From Promineifilum sp. (GTDB lineage Bacteria > Chloroflexota > Anaerolineae > Promineifilales > Promineifilaceae), in assembly GCA_020634335.1 (NCBI GenBank), contig JACKBY010000001.1, positions 124,001 through 188,000 on the forward strand: a DNA stretch of 64,000 nt, given 5' to 3'. The translations under genes and the position numbers were made by a program. The notes beneath the pieces are model-generated. The model ran no database searches, was not told the origin of the DNA, and saw nothing but the letters and a program-made list of their open reading frames with translations. Positions 34,224-42,478 of this stretch are shown here, piece by piece. Every line of letters begins with the position of its first letter. Position 1 is the first letter of the stretch.

Positions 34224-35852
34224 ATGACCGATCTTACGCCGCAAGCGCCCAATCGCCGGGAGTCGGTGCCGTTTTGGCGAGATATTCGCGTGCTGGGGGT
34301 GCTGGCCCAGATCGCTTTCCTCATCGTCGTCATTTCGGGCCTGGCCTGGGTGGCGCGCAACGTGACGCAAAATATGTCCACCCTCGGCGGGAGCCAGTTC
34401 TTGTGCCGAGATGGCTCCAGCAGTGTGCGCTGCGCCTTCGATTTTTTGCAACTGGACGCCCAATTCGCCATTTCGGAGTCCCTCATCCCCTATGACCCCA
34501 GCGATTCCTATGGCCGGGCGCTGCTGGTTGGGGCGCTCAACACCATCAAAGTCTCGTCTTTGGGCATCGTCCTCGCCACGGTATTGGGGACGTTAACCGG
34601 CATCGCTCGCCTGTCCTCCAACTGGCTCATCAGTTCCGTGGCCCGCTGGTACGTCGATATCATTCGCAATACGCCGCTCCTGTTGCAACTTTTCTTCCTG
34701 TTTTTCGCCGTCATCCTGGCCTTCCCACCCATTCGCGAAGCCAATCAGCTTTTCGGCCTGCCCATTTTTCTCAGCCAGCGCGGCATCGATCTGCCCCGGA
34801 TCGTGATGATGCCTTCCTTCATGACCTGGCTGATATTCCTCGTCGTGGGGGCGGCGCTGGCCGCGGCCGTGTGGTGGTGGCTGGGCCGACGCGAGCGCGA
34901 AACAGAACGCGACGCCAATCGCCCCTTGTGGGCGTTGCTGGCGCTTTTGATCGTTGCCGTCCCCGGTTGGTTCTTCGCCTCGGCCACGGCTGCCGACACG
35001 CAGGGCTTTCTGGCTCCGGAGAGTTCAGGCATCACGGAGTTCGCCGACGTGCCCGAAGTCGTTCGCGCCCAACTGGGACTGGAAAATCTGAACGAGCTGG
35101 ACGCCGCGCTGGACGCGGGAACGGTGACCCAGGAACAGGTAGACGAAGCCACGGTAACCTTTTGCGCCGTCGAGAATTCGCCGCCCCTGACCAATATGGC
35201 CGCCGAACTGAACCGGGCCAACGTTCCCTGGGCCGTCGAGCGGTCGCGCACCCCGGCCGCGGCTTCGGCCGACTTTGCCGCCGGGGAATGCCAACTGCTG
35301 GTATCCTCCCGCACCGCCTTGGCCGGCGAACAAGCCGCGCTGGCCGATGTACTACCCAGCACGCTCATCCCCTTGCGCGAGTTGCCCGTTCGGTTGTCGG
35401 TGCCGCGCATCGAGGGTCTGAATTTCGTGGGCGGCATCAAGTTGTCGCCCAACTTTGCCGCCATCCTCATCGGACTGACCGTCTACACCGGCGCGTTCAT
35501 CGCCGAGATCGTTCGCGCCGGCATCCAGTCCGTCGCCAAGGGCCAATCGGAGGCCGCGCGGGCGCTGGGCCTGTCGGAGTCGCAACGCCTGCGCCTGGTG
35601 GTGTTGCCCCAGGCGTTGCGTGTCATTATCCCGCCGCTGACCAGCCAGTATCTGAACCTGACCAAGAATTCGAGCCTGGCTATCGCCGTGGGCTATCCCG
35701 ATCTGTGGTCGACGGCCTTCACCACGCTCAACCAGTCGGGCCGAGCCATTCAGGTTTTCCTGATCGCCATGGGCACCTACCTGATGTTCAGCTTGCTGAT
35801 CTCCTCTTTCCTGAACTGGTACAACCGGCGCGTGGCCCTGGTGGAGAGATAA
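34224..35852 (+). CDS. aapQ: Amino acid ABC permease AapQ-like with enlarged external loop
   Basis: 542 residues from the ATG at 34224, chosen because AGGAGG lies seven bases upstream. N-terminal helix, then a permease domain with the HisM/EAA signature near the C-terminus (SEAARALGLSESQRLRLVVLPQALR). Between helices, residues about 265-395 form an external insertion. Its stretch 310-375 aligns without gaps to the binding protein residues 187-251, sharing TxC, NxA, GxC and LAD positions (12 identities in about 65 by hand count). AapQ members are usually shorter (about 400 residues). The stop is one base before the aapM start (TAAGATG). Confidence 0.9.
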   Translation: MTDLTPQAPNRRESVPFWRDIRVLGVLAQIAFLIVVISGLAWVARNVTQNMSTLGGSQFLCRDGSSSVRCAFDFLQLDAQFAISESLIPYDPSDSYGRALLVGALNTIKVSSLGIVLATVLGTLTGIARLSSNWLISSVARWYVDIIRNTPLLLQLFFLFFAVILAFPPIREANQLFGLPIFLSQRGIDLPRIVMMPSFMTWLIFLVVGAALAAAVWWWLGRRERETERDANRPLWALLALLIVAVPGWFFASATAADTQGFLAPESSGITEFADVPEVVRAQLGLENLNELDAALDAGTVTQEQVDEATVTFCAVENSPPLTNMAAELNRANVPWAVERSRTPAAASADFAAGECQLLVSSRTALAGEQAALADVLPSTLIPLRELPVRLSVPRIEGLNFVGGIKLSPNFAAILIGLTVYTGAFIAEIVRAGIQSVAKGQSEAARALGLSESQRLRLVVLPQALRVIIPPLTSQYLNLTKNSSLAIAVGYPDLWSTAFTTLNQSGRAIQVFLIAMGTYLMFSLLISSFLNWYNRRVALVER

Positions 35853-35853
35853 G

Positions 35854-37374
35854 ATGACGACGCTCTATCACAATCTGCAGACGTTTTTTCGCGGCGACAC
35901 GGGCCATTTTAGTTGGCGGCACTTTCTCCGCGAGCATATCTTCAGCAGCTGGTGGTTTGCGCCGTGGCTGCTCCTGCTGCTCTATATCACGGTCCGCGTC
36001 GTAGCGGGTCAATTCGCCGCCTCCCCGGTGGTTACGGCTGTCGTCCTCATCGCCTGGGCGCTGACGGTGATGGTCACGGCCGTCAGCAACGTCCTCCACC
36101 GCCACACGCCGTTGACCTTCTGGCTTAGCAACAACCTCTACAACTCCATTACCAGCGCGTTTATCTCCCTGTTAATCGTCCTGTTGCTGATCGCCGGCGT
36201 GCGCGGTTTCTTCGGTTGGGCGTTCGTCCGGGCCAGTTTTGTGCCCGACGCTGAGGTCGCCGCCCAGACGCTCTCCCAATGGGAAGACCCGGGCGCTAAC
36301 TGGGGGGCAGTGGTTGACAATTTCCGCAACCTGATGGTCTTTCGCTTTCCCCGCGAGCAGGACTGGCGCTTGTGGCTGCTGGTTCTGTGGAATGTGTTGC
36401 TGCTCATTCCCAGCACGTTCGTCTTCAGCCGCGAAGTCTACCGCCGCTCGCGCGTGCGGCGTGTGCTGGCTCTCTTGTGGGTCTTCACGCCCGTGCTGGC
36501 ATACTTGTTGTTGGTGGGCATCGGCGACGGCGGGCCACTGCCCCGGCTAAACCCCGACACGGTCTGGGGCGGCTTACTGCTGACATTGATCATCGCCGTC
36601 TTCGGCATCATCGCCTCATTCCCGTTGGGACTGCTGCTCGCTCTCGGCCGTCGCAGCAAGATCATGGGCGTGCCGGGCTGGCTGACCTGGTTGGTCGTCC
36701 TGCCGTTGACCATCTATCTGGTGGCGACCCGCACCGTGCCCGGTTTGCGCGAGGCCTCCGGGCCGGGACAAATCCTGATTTCCCTGTTGCCGTTGTTGCT
36801 GCCTGTGGCCGCCTATCTGTTCCTGCGCTATTTCCATGGTAACGTTGTCGCCCTGCTGAGCACGATCTATATCGAGACCGTCCGCGGCGTGCCGCTGATC
36901 ACCGTGCTGTTCATGTCGATCATCCTCTTTCCCATCTTTTTGCCGCCACAGATGGAGGTGCTGTCGACGTGGCGCGTGCTGGCGGCCGTTACCTTTTTCG
37001 CGGCCGCCTATTTGGCCGAGAACGTACGCGGCGGCCTGCAATCGATCCCCAAGGGACAATTTGAGGCGGCCGACGCCCTGGGGCTGGGCACGGCGCGCAA
37101 ATACCGGCTCATCGTCCTGCCCCAGGCCTTGCGCGCGGTCATCCCGGCCATCGTCGGCCAGTTCATCGGCCTGTTCAAGGATACGACGCTGGTGGAGACG
37201 GTCGGCCTCATCGAGTTTCTGGGCGTGGCTAATCTCATCTCGGCCCAGCCCGACTGGCTGGGCGTGCGGCGCGAACCCTACGTCTTTATCGCTATCGTTT
37301 ATTTTATCGGCAACTTCCTCATGGCCTCCTATAGCCGTCGATTGGAGCGGCAGCTGGGGGTGGGCGAGCGTTAA
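35854..37374 (+). CDS. aapM: Amino acid ABC permease AapM-like
   Basis: 506 residues, about nine or ten hydrophobic segments. The HisM-type permease domain is C-terminal: LLTLIIAVFGIIASFPLGLLLA, ETVRGVPLITVLFM, and the EAA loop FEAADALGLGTARKYRLIVLPQALRAVIP (shown in part by EAADALGLG). The long N-terminal half with three or more helices is typical of AapM/BztC-type permeases. It pairs with AapQ as a heterodimeric channel. The gene begins one base after the aapQ stop, so translation is coupled. About 160 bases without features separate it from the ATPase gene. Confidence 0.92.
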   Translation: MTTLYHNLQTFFRGDTGHFSWRHFLREHIFSSWWFAPWLLLLLYITVRVVAGQFAASPVVTAVVLIAWALTVMVTAVSNVLHRHTPLTFWLSNNLYNSITSAFISLLIVLLLIAGVRGFFGWAFVRASFVPDAEVAAQTLSQWEDPGANWGAVVDNFRNLMVFRFPREQDWRLWLLVLWNVLLLIPSTFVFSREVYRRSRVRRVLALLWVFTPVLAYLLLVGIGDGGPLPRLNPDTVWGGLLLTLIIAVFGIIASFPLGLLLALGRRSKIMGVPGWLTWLVVLPLTIYLVATRTVPGLREASGPGQILISLLPLLLPVAAYLFLRYFHGNVVALLSTIYIETVRGVPLITVLFMSIILFPIFLPPQMEVLSTWRVLAAVTFFAAAYLAENVRGGLQSIPKGQFEAADALGLGTARKYRLIVLPQALRAVIPAIVGQFIGLFKDTTLVETVGLIEFLGVANLISAQPDWLGVRREPYVFIAIVYFIGNFLMASYSRRLERQLGVGER

Positions 37375-37534
37375 TTATGAAGCAAGCATCCACAGATCGC
37401 GCATGGTTAAAGAAGGTCTCAGCGAAAGCTGTGGTCATATTTCTTTTGTGACAGAATATTCAGACGCGCGCCGGAGCAGGTTGCGGCATTTCTAAGGATT
37501 ACAAGACGGCCGACAAATCATTAGGGAATTCATC

Positions 37535-38326
37535 ATGGAACAAACCCACATCCCGGATCATACTCACAAACACAGCCACGCCGGCAAGACCGACGACATC
37601 ATTATTTGCCGCGACGTGCACAAATGGTACGGCGAATTCGAGGCTCTGAAGGGAGTCAGCATGACTGTGAAGCGGGGCGAGGTCGTCGTCATCATCGGCC
37701 CGTCCGGCTCCGGCAAATCGACGTTCATCCGCACCATCAATCGCCTGGAGGAGCATCAGGAGGGGGAGATCATTGTCGACGGCATCACCCTGAGCCACGA
37801 CATTCGAAATATCGCCGAGATCCGTCGCGAGGTGGGCATGGTCTTCCAGCAGTTCAATCTCTTTCCGCACCTGACCGTGCTGGAAAACGTCATGCTGGCT
37901 CCCATCCACGTGCGCAAATGGGACCGCGACCACGCCCACGAGCGGGCCATGCATTGGCTCAACCGTGTCGGCATTCCCGAGCAGGCCGACAAGTATCCCG
38001 GCCAGCTATCCGGCGGCCAGCAGCAGCGTGTCGCCATCGCTCGCACGCTGTGTATGGAACCCCACATCCTCATGTTCGACGAGCCGACCTCAGCCCTCGA
38101 CCCGGAGATGATCAAGGAGGTACTGGACGTGATGCGCGACCTGGCCGTGTCCGGCTACACCATCCTGGCCGTCACCCACGAGATGGGCTTCGCCCGCACC
38201 GTGGCCGACCGGGTGATCTTCATGGACGGCGGCTACATCGTGGAGGAAAACACGCCCGACGATTTCTTCGCCAACCCCAAGAGCGAGCGCACGAAGCTGT
38301 TCCTGTCACAGATTTTAAGCCATTAA
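37535..38326 (+). CDS. aapP: Amino acid ABC transporter ATPase with His-rich N-terminus (AapP-like)
   Basis: 263 residues. Walker A GPSGSGKST, Q-loop VFQQFNLFPHLTVLEN, signature LSGGQQQRVAIAR, Walker B ILMFDEPTSALDPEM and H-loop VTHEMGFA, all as in the GlnQ/HisP family of polar amino acid importers. It powers import through AapQM. The first 17 residues (MEQTHIPDHTHKHSHAG) are an extension with five His, spaced as in metal-binding tails and absent from typical members. No strong Shine-Dalgarno is seen before the ATG. Confidence 0.95.
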   Translation: MEQTHIPDHTHKHSHAGKTDDIIICRDVHKWYGEFEALKGVSMTVKRGEVVVIIGPSGSGKSTFIRTINRLEEHQEGEIIVDGITLSHDIRNIAEIRREVGMVFQQFNLFPHLTVLENVMLAPIHVRKWDRDHAHERAMHWLNRVGIPEQADKYPGQLSGGQQQRVAIARTLCMEPHILMFDEPTSALDPEMIKEVLDVMRDLAVSGYTILAVTHEMGFARTVADRVIFMDGGYIVEENTPDDFFANPKSERTKLFLSQILSH

Positions 38327-38454
38327 ATTAATGTGTAGGGCCGATAAAACTTGGGAAATGGCGGCGCTGAGCTATCTCCATCCAGACAATATTGAAAAGC
38401 CCGCCTCCTGTCTAATTTTCAAATGCGCCCTTAGAAGGAAATTTGGCCTTGCAG

Positions 38455-38667
38455 CTAATTGCTGCCGCTTTTGTATTCCAGAATATCCCCCGGTTGACAA
38501 TCTAATGCCTTACAAATTGCTTCTAACGTTGAAAATCGTATTGCTCTAGCCTTTTCATTTTTCAAAATTGAGAGATTAGCCATGGTAATACCAACTTTCT
38601 CAGAAAGTTCAGTAACACTCATTTTGCGCTTTGCCAACATGACGTCTAAATTAACGATGATTGCCAT
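38455..38667 (-). CDS. Small XRE/Cro-type HTH regulator
   Basis: 70 residues, almost all helix-turn-helix: VTELSEKVGITMANLSILKN followed by RFSTLEAICKALDCQPGDIL. This is the compact Cro/C1 family commonly paired with DUF2975 membrane proteins, as here (9-base gap to the upstream gene). It probably binds its own promoter. The pair lies in a markedly AT-rich stretch compared with neighbours, suggesting acquisition from another lineage (inference). Confidence 0.9.
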   Translation of the reverse strand: MAIIVNLDVMLAKRKMSVTELSEKVGITMANLSILKNEKARAIRFSTLEAICKALDCQPGDILEYKSGSN

Positions 38668-38676
38668 AATAAATCT

Positions 38677-39153
38677 TTACACCGTTAAGTCATTTTCTGA
38701 TTTTAGATCGACAGCAGTTTGAAAAAGCTTTTGAAAGATACCGGCGGTTACCGCAAACGCGCCACAGGCTAATGCTATAAAAATGCCCAATCCTGTTGGC
38801 CCTGCCGCATCATCCTCATGCACAAAGAAACGGATGTAGAACAATGCTGCCGCAATAAAACCGACAAGACTGAGGAAAGCAAGCTTTATATTCTTGAGTA
38901 TATTAACAGCGCCTTGGGAAAAGGCTCTGTTAGCGTCAATGAAGTTTAATAATTTGAATGCCTGGTATAACCCAACAAAAAATGGAATCGACCCTATATA
39001 AATAAAGATAATAAACGGGTCAGTATAAATATTGACAAGGTCTAAGTTAGCCGCCCTTCCTTCAGTTTGTGGAAACCAAATTAAACCGGCAAGCACGCCG
39101 GTGGCGATTAACAAAATAACGACTTTTAGGAATAATGTTGAACTTTTTTTCAT
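38677..39153 (-). CDS. DUF2975-type membrane protein
   Basis: 158 residues from the ATG at 39153, supported by GGAG upstream. Four transmembrane helices: N-terminal LFLKVVILLIATGVLAGLI, a second near FIIFIYIGSIPFFVGLYQAF, a third near LSLVGFIAAALFYI and a fourth GLGIFIALACGAFAVTAGIF. The pattern and the adjacent XRE gene match DUF2975 modules, whose function is unknown. AT-rich, with codon choice unlike the surrounding genes. Transcription probably starts from 39266-39294. Confidence 0.8.
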   Translation of the reverse strand: MKKSSTLFLKVVILLIATGVLAGLIWFPQTEGRAANLDLVNIYTDPFIIFIYIGSIPFFVGLYQAFKLLNFIDANRAFSQGAVNILKNIKLAFLSLVGFIAAALFYIRFFVHEDDAAGPTGLGIFIALACGAFAVTAGIFQKLFQTAVDLKSENDLTV

Positions 39154-39183
39154 GATGACTCCGTTGGGTACCCTATAACGCAA

Positions 39184-39663
39184 GGAACCATAATCGTCGG
39201 TAGAGACCTGTCAGGTCTGGAAAAAGCGTAACCCCATAAGTTATAGTGCGTTTAGCGTGAACAGTATACTACTAATATATTTATCGTTTGTCAATATATT
39301 ATTATTGTTATTCATTATACAGTGAAGTGAAGATCACGGATTATGTATTGAGCTCTCAACCTGGACAGTAGATAAGCCAGAAATTATGTTCAAGCAGAGG
39401 AGTCGCTATGACAAAATAACGGCAGTTTACGGCAACGTTCGAAGTCCAGATGGTGAAATTGCTCAGCGGCCAAACCAGGACAAGGCCGTTCGCTGCCCGG
39501 CAACCTCGCCCGCCGGCCGCGCAGCCCGCACTGTGTCCAGTTGAGCGCGCCTATTCGAAACGGCCGCTCGCGTCGTTCGATTAATCCTAAACCTCGCCTA
39601 TTAGATGCGACAGTGGCGAGACAAACCCTCTCGCTTCACAAGGGATAGGGGAGGGCGCATGTT
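39184..39663. other. Gene-free stretch between DUF2975 gene and aminotransferase terminator
   Basis: Contains the palindrome AGACCTG-T-CAGGTCT (39204-39218), the promoter of the DUF2975 gene, an AT-rich segment to about 39420 and a fragment of the AACCTGGACAG motif near 39355. From about 39420 composition returns to GC-rich. No gene is recognised. Confidence 0.6.
39266..39294 (-). promoter_or_regulatory. Promoter of the DUF2975-XRE pair
   Basis: TTGACA (39289-39294), 17 bases, TAGTAT (39266-39271) on the minus strand, with an overlapping TATACT three bases further on. Leader about 105 bases. Confidence 0.6.
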
Positions 39664-39701
39664 AAAAAACGGCTACCTGGAACAGATTCTCAGGTGGCCG
39701 T
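39664..39701 (-). terminator. Rho-independent terminator of the aminotransferase gene
   Basis: ACGGC and ACCTG pair with CAGGT and GCCGT around an 11-base loop, with one mismatch, followed by six T on the minus strand. It lies 35 bases after the stop. Confidence 0.8.
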
Positions 39702-39735
39702 CTCATTTTCGCGTATGCGCCTGTCGGGCGAAGGA

Positions 39736-40911
39736 CTACAACGTATGAGCCACCTTCGCCAGCTTGTCCACGGCCTTTTCCAGCTCGCTCATCGCCGTGG
39801 CAATGGAGAACCGCACGTGACCCTCGCCGCTCTTGCCGAACGCGCCCCCCGGCACCGAAGCAATGCCCGCCTGCTCAATGAGCGCTTCTGCCAGTTCGGC
39901 ACTGTTCTTCGTGCTGTGGGGAAAGCGCGGGAACAGATAGAAGGCGCCCTCGATGTTGGCGCACTCAACGCCGTCGATAGCATTGAGCGCCGGCACCATG
40001 TAATCGCGCCGCTTTCTATAGGATTCAGTCATTGCCCGCGTGGTGTCCTTGGGTCCCTTCAGCGCGGCCACGGCGGCATGCATGGTAAAGTTGGCCGCCG
40101 ACGATACCGTCTGGCTGTTCATCTGCGTTGCCAGCTTCATGATTGGGGTTGGGCCGACCAGCCAACCCAGCCGCCAGCCGGTCATGGCGTGGGACTTGGA
40201 CAGGCCGTTGATCGTCAGCGTGCGCTCGGCCATGCCCGGCTCGGCCGCCGGGGAAAGATGCTCGCGGCCGTCGTAGATGATCGATTCGTAAATCTCGTCG
40301 GAGATCACGTAGAGGTCGTATTCCAGGGCTACGGCGACGACGGCATCCAGTTCCTCGCGCGTCAATACGCGGCCGGTGGGGTTATTGGGCGTATTAACCA
40401 TCAGTGCCTTGGTATGCGGCGTAATCTTTTCCCGTAGGCGGTCGGCGGTGATGCGAAAGTTGTCGTCGGCCGGCAATGTAACGGCCACCGGCGTGCCACC
40501 GGCCAGCACGATCATTGGCGGGTAGGAGACCCACACCGGCTCCAGATAGAGCACCTCATCGCCGGGGTTCAGGATGGCCGACAGAGCCAGGAACAGCGAC
40601 CACTTGCCGCCGGGGGTGACGACCACGTCGCTGCCGGGATTGACCTTGACGCTGTTGTCGGCTTCCATCTTGTGGGCGATGGCTTCCAGTAGAGGCGTGA
40701 TGCCCTTCATCGGCGCGGGATAATGGGTCGCGCCGTTCTCGATGGCCTGGAACGCGGCGGCGGTGATATAGTCCGGGGTATCGAAGTCGGGATCGCCGCC
40801 GGCCAGGGCCACGACGTCGCGCCCGGCCGCCTTCAGGGCCTTGGCCCGGTCGCTGACCGCGAGTGTTTCGGAGGGGGGAATGCTGCTGACAAGTCGGGAT
40901 AGTTCTTTCAT
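39736..40911 (-). CDS. PLP-dependent class I aminotransferase (aspartate aminotransferase-like)
   Basis: 391 residues. Fold-type I enzyme: LAGGDPDFDTPDYI at the N-terminus, NTPNNPTGRV, SDEIYESIIYDG, and the PLP-binding Lys239 in GLSKSHAMTGWRLGW. The C-terminus VRFSIATAM contains the substrate carboxylate-binding Arg. It most resembles the 1-beta aspartate/prephenate aminotransferases; the amino donor cannot be fixed by eye. I chose the ATG at 40911 (MKELSRLV); an eight-codon extension to 40935 is possible. A terminator follows, so it seems to be a single-gene unit. Confidence 0.92.
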   Translation of the reverse strand: MKELSRLVSSIPPSETLAVSDRAKALKAAGRDVVALAGGDPDFDTPDYITAAAFQAIENGATHYPAPMKGITPLLEAIAHKMEADNSVKVNPGSDVVVTPGGKWSLFLALSAILNPGDEVLYLEPVWVSYPPMIVLAGGTPVAVTLPADDNFRITADRLREKITPHTKALMVNTPNNPTGRVLTREELDAVVAVALEYDLYVISDEIYESIIYDGREHLSPAAEPGMAERTLTINGLSKSHAMTGWRLGWLVGPTPIMKLATQMNSQTVSSAANFTMHAAVAALKGPKDTTRAMTESYRKRRDYMVPALNAIDGVECANIEGAFYLFPRFPHSTKNSAELAEALIEQAGIASVPGGAFGKSGEGHVRFSIATAMSELEKAVDKLAKVAHTL

Positions 40912-41131
40912 GGGGCGTAATTCTAGCAGAGCCAAGCGCGTTGTCGATTGTCAACTGCTGCCCATTTCGTCGCGCGTCGATTGCGCAAGGTGCACAGTCC
41001 AACCGATGGACGACGGACAAGCCCTGTGGCGCATGCTGTTAGCTTGCGGGCGGAGAAGGAACAATCTGGACAGGTTGTGCTACAGGCGTGCTGATGACAG
41101 ACCCTAAACTTTTTGAATTGGAGCAGGCATT

Positions 41132-42022
41132 ATGAGTCTCGAACCATTCCCGGCCGTCTCGGCCGTCGTCCTGGGTATCATGCAGGACGGCGGATTACCG
41201 CACGCCGGTTGCCGTTGCCCCCGTTGCGCCGACGCCTATGAGCAGCCGGCGCTTGCTGGTTACGCTGCCTGCCTGGCCCTGGTCGATGCACGAGCCTTGC
41301 CCGCGCGGGTGTGGCTCATCGACGCCACGCCGGACATCAAGTGGCAGTTGAATGACTTGCGCGGCATCCTCGGCCCGCGCCCCGGCCGCGTGGAGCGTCT
41401 TCGCCCGCCGGATGGCATCCTGCTGACCCACGGCCACATGGGCCACGTCGGCGGCCTGCCGCAGTTCGGGCCGGAGGCGATGGCCGCCGACGGGCTGCCG
41501 GTCTATGCCTCGGAGGCACTGGCGGGCGTCATCCGCGAATCGGCCATCTGGCGGCCGGCGGCGAGTACCCTGTCATGGGCCACGTTGACGGCCGGCCGGC
41601 CGGTGACGCTCGGTTACTCCCTGACGGTGACGCCTCTGGCCGTGCCCCATCGGGACGAATGGGGCGCGGGCACGTTCGCCTTTCTCGTCGAGGGGCCGGC
41701 GCGCTCCTTGCTCTACGTGCCCGACATCGATCGCTGGGAGGATTGGCCGGCGGCGCGGGCGGTTGTAGGAGCAGTGGACGTAGCCCTGGTCGACGCAACA
41801 TTCTACAGCGCGGCCGAGTTGGGCGGCCGTCCACCGGTGGCCCACCCGCTCATTCCCGATACGCTAGCCTACTTCGGCGAGTCGGCGGGAAAGCTGGTAT
41901 TAACCCATCTCAACCATACCAACCCGGTGCTGGATGAGGACAGTGAGGAGCGGGCGATGGTTTATCGACGCGGCGCGACCGTCGCCCGGCAAGGGCAAGT
42001 GTTTTCGCTGATCAACACCTAG
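41132..42022 (+). CDS. PqqB-like metallo-beta-lactamase-fold protein
   Basis: 296 residues. LGIMQDGGLPHAGCRCPRC (Cys27, Cys29, Cys32) is the N-terminal metal site seen in PqqB, and the MBL fold follows. The metal loop reads LLTHGHMGHVGGL instead of HxHxDH, so the Asp of the second metal site is missing. LLYVPDIDRW and LVLTHLNHTNP are the other typical blocks. PqqB acts in pyrroloquinoline quinone synthesis, but no other pqq genes are here, so this may be a stand-alone relative. Its stop overlaps the convergent yjbQ stop at CTAG (42019-42022). Confidence 0.8.
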   Translation: MSLEPFPAVSAVVLGIMQDGGLPHAGCRCPRCADAYEQPALAGYAACLALVDARALPARVWLIDATPDIKWQLNDLRGILGPRPGRVERLRPPDGILLTHGHMGHVGGLPQFGPEAMAADGLPVYASEALAGVIRESAIWRPAASTLSWATLTAGRPVTLGYSLTVTPLAVPHRDEWGAGTFAFLVEGPARSLLYVPDIDRWEDWPAARAVVGAVDVALVDATFYSAAELGGRPPVAHPLIPDTLAYFGESAGKLVLTHLNHTNPVLDEDSEERAMVYRRGATVARQGQVFSLINT

Positions 42023-42471
42023 AGATCCTTCGGGACCTCCGAGGTGCGAACCTGCCCGGACAGGGTGACGACTACCCGCCGCCGTCCGCCGTCGTCGCGG
42101 TGCTCGCACAAGTAGACCCCTTGCCACGTGCCCAGCGCCAGGCGGCCGTTGCTGATGGGGATGGTCAGGCTGCTGCCCAGCAGAACGGCTTTCAGATGGG
42201 CGGGCATGTCGTCGGGGCCTTCAATCGTATGCTTGTAGTAGGCGGCGTTCTCCGGAGCCAGACGGTCGAAATAGGCTTCCATGTCGGCCCTCACCGTTGG
42301 GTCGGCATTCTCGTTGAGGGCCAGCGCCGCCGACGTATGGCGAATGAACAGATGCGCCAGGCCGACCGAATAAAGCGCGATCTCCGGCACAGCGGCGACG
42401 ATGTCGCGGGTGATGAGGTGGAAGCCGCGGGGGCGGGGGGAGAGGGTGATCTCCTTTTGGAACCAGGTCAT
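42019..42471 (-). CDS. YjbQ/UPF0047 family protein
   Basis: 150 residues. Conserved blocks of the family: FHLITRDIVAAVPE, GLAHLFIRHTSAALALNENADP, PEDMPAHLK-like (GPDDMPAHLKAVLLGSSLTI) and GTWQGVYLCEHRD. Members have a thiamin-phosphate synthase-like secondary activity but an unsettled cellular role. The ATG at 42471 lies seven bases after the stop of the NatB-like gene, so it is probably the third gene of that unit. The frame extends 28 codons into natB, but coupling favours 42471. Confidence 0.93.
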   Translation of the reverse strand: MTWFQKEITLSPRPRGFHLITRDIVAAVPEIALYSVGLAHLFIRHTSAALALNENADPTVRADMEAYFDRLAPENAAYYKHTIEGPDDMPAHLKAVLLGSSLTIPISNGRLALGTWQGVYLCEHRDDGGRRRVVVTLSGQVRTSEVPKDL

Positions 42472-42478
42472 TTGTTCA

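Noticed and set aside
39400..39640. Small gene before the aminotransferase terminator
   Set aside because: Only very short frames (for example three codons at 39409) and no ribosome binding site with a usable frame.
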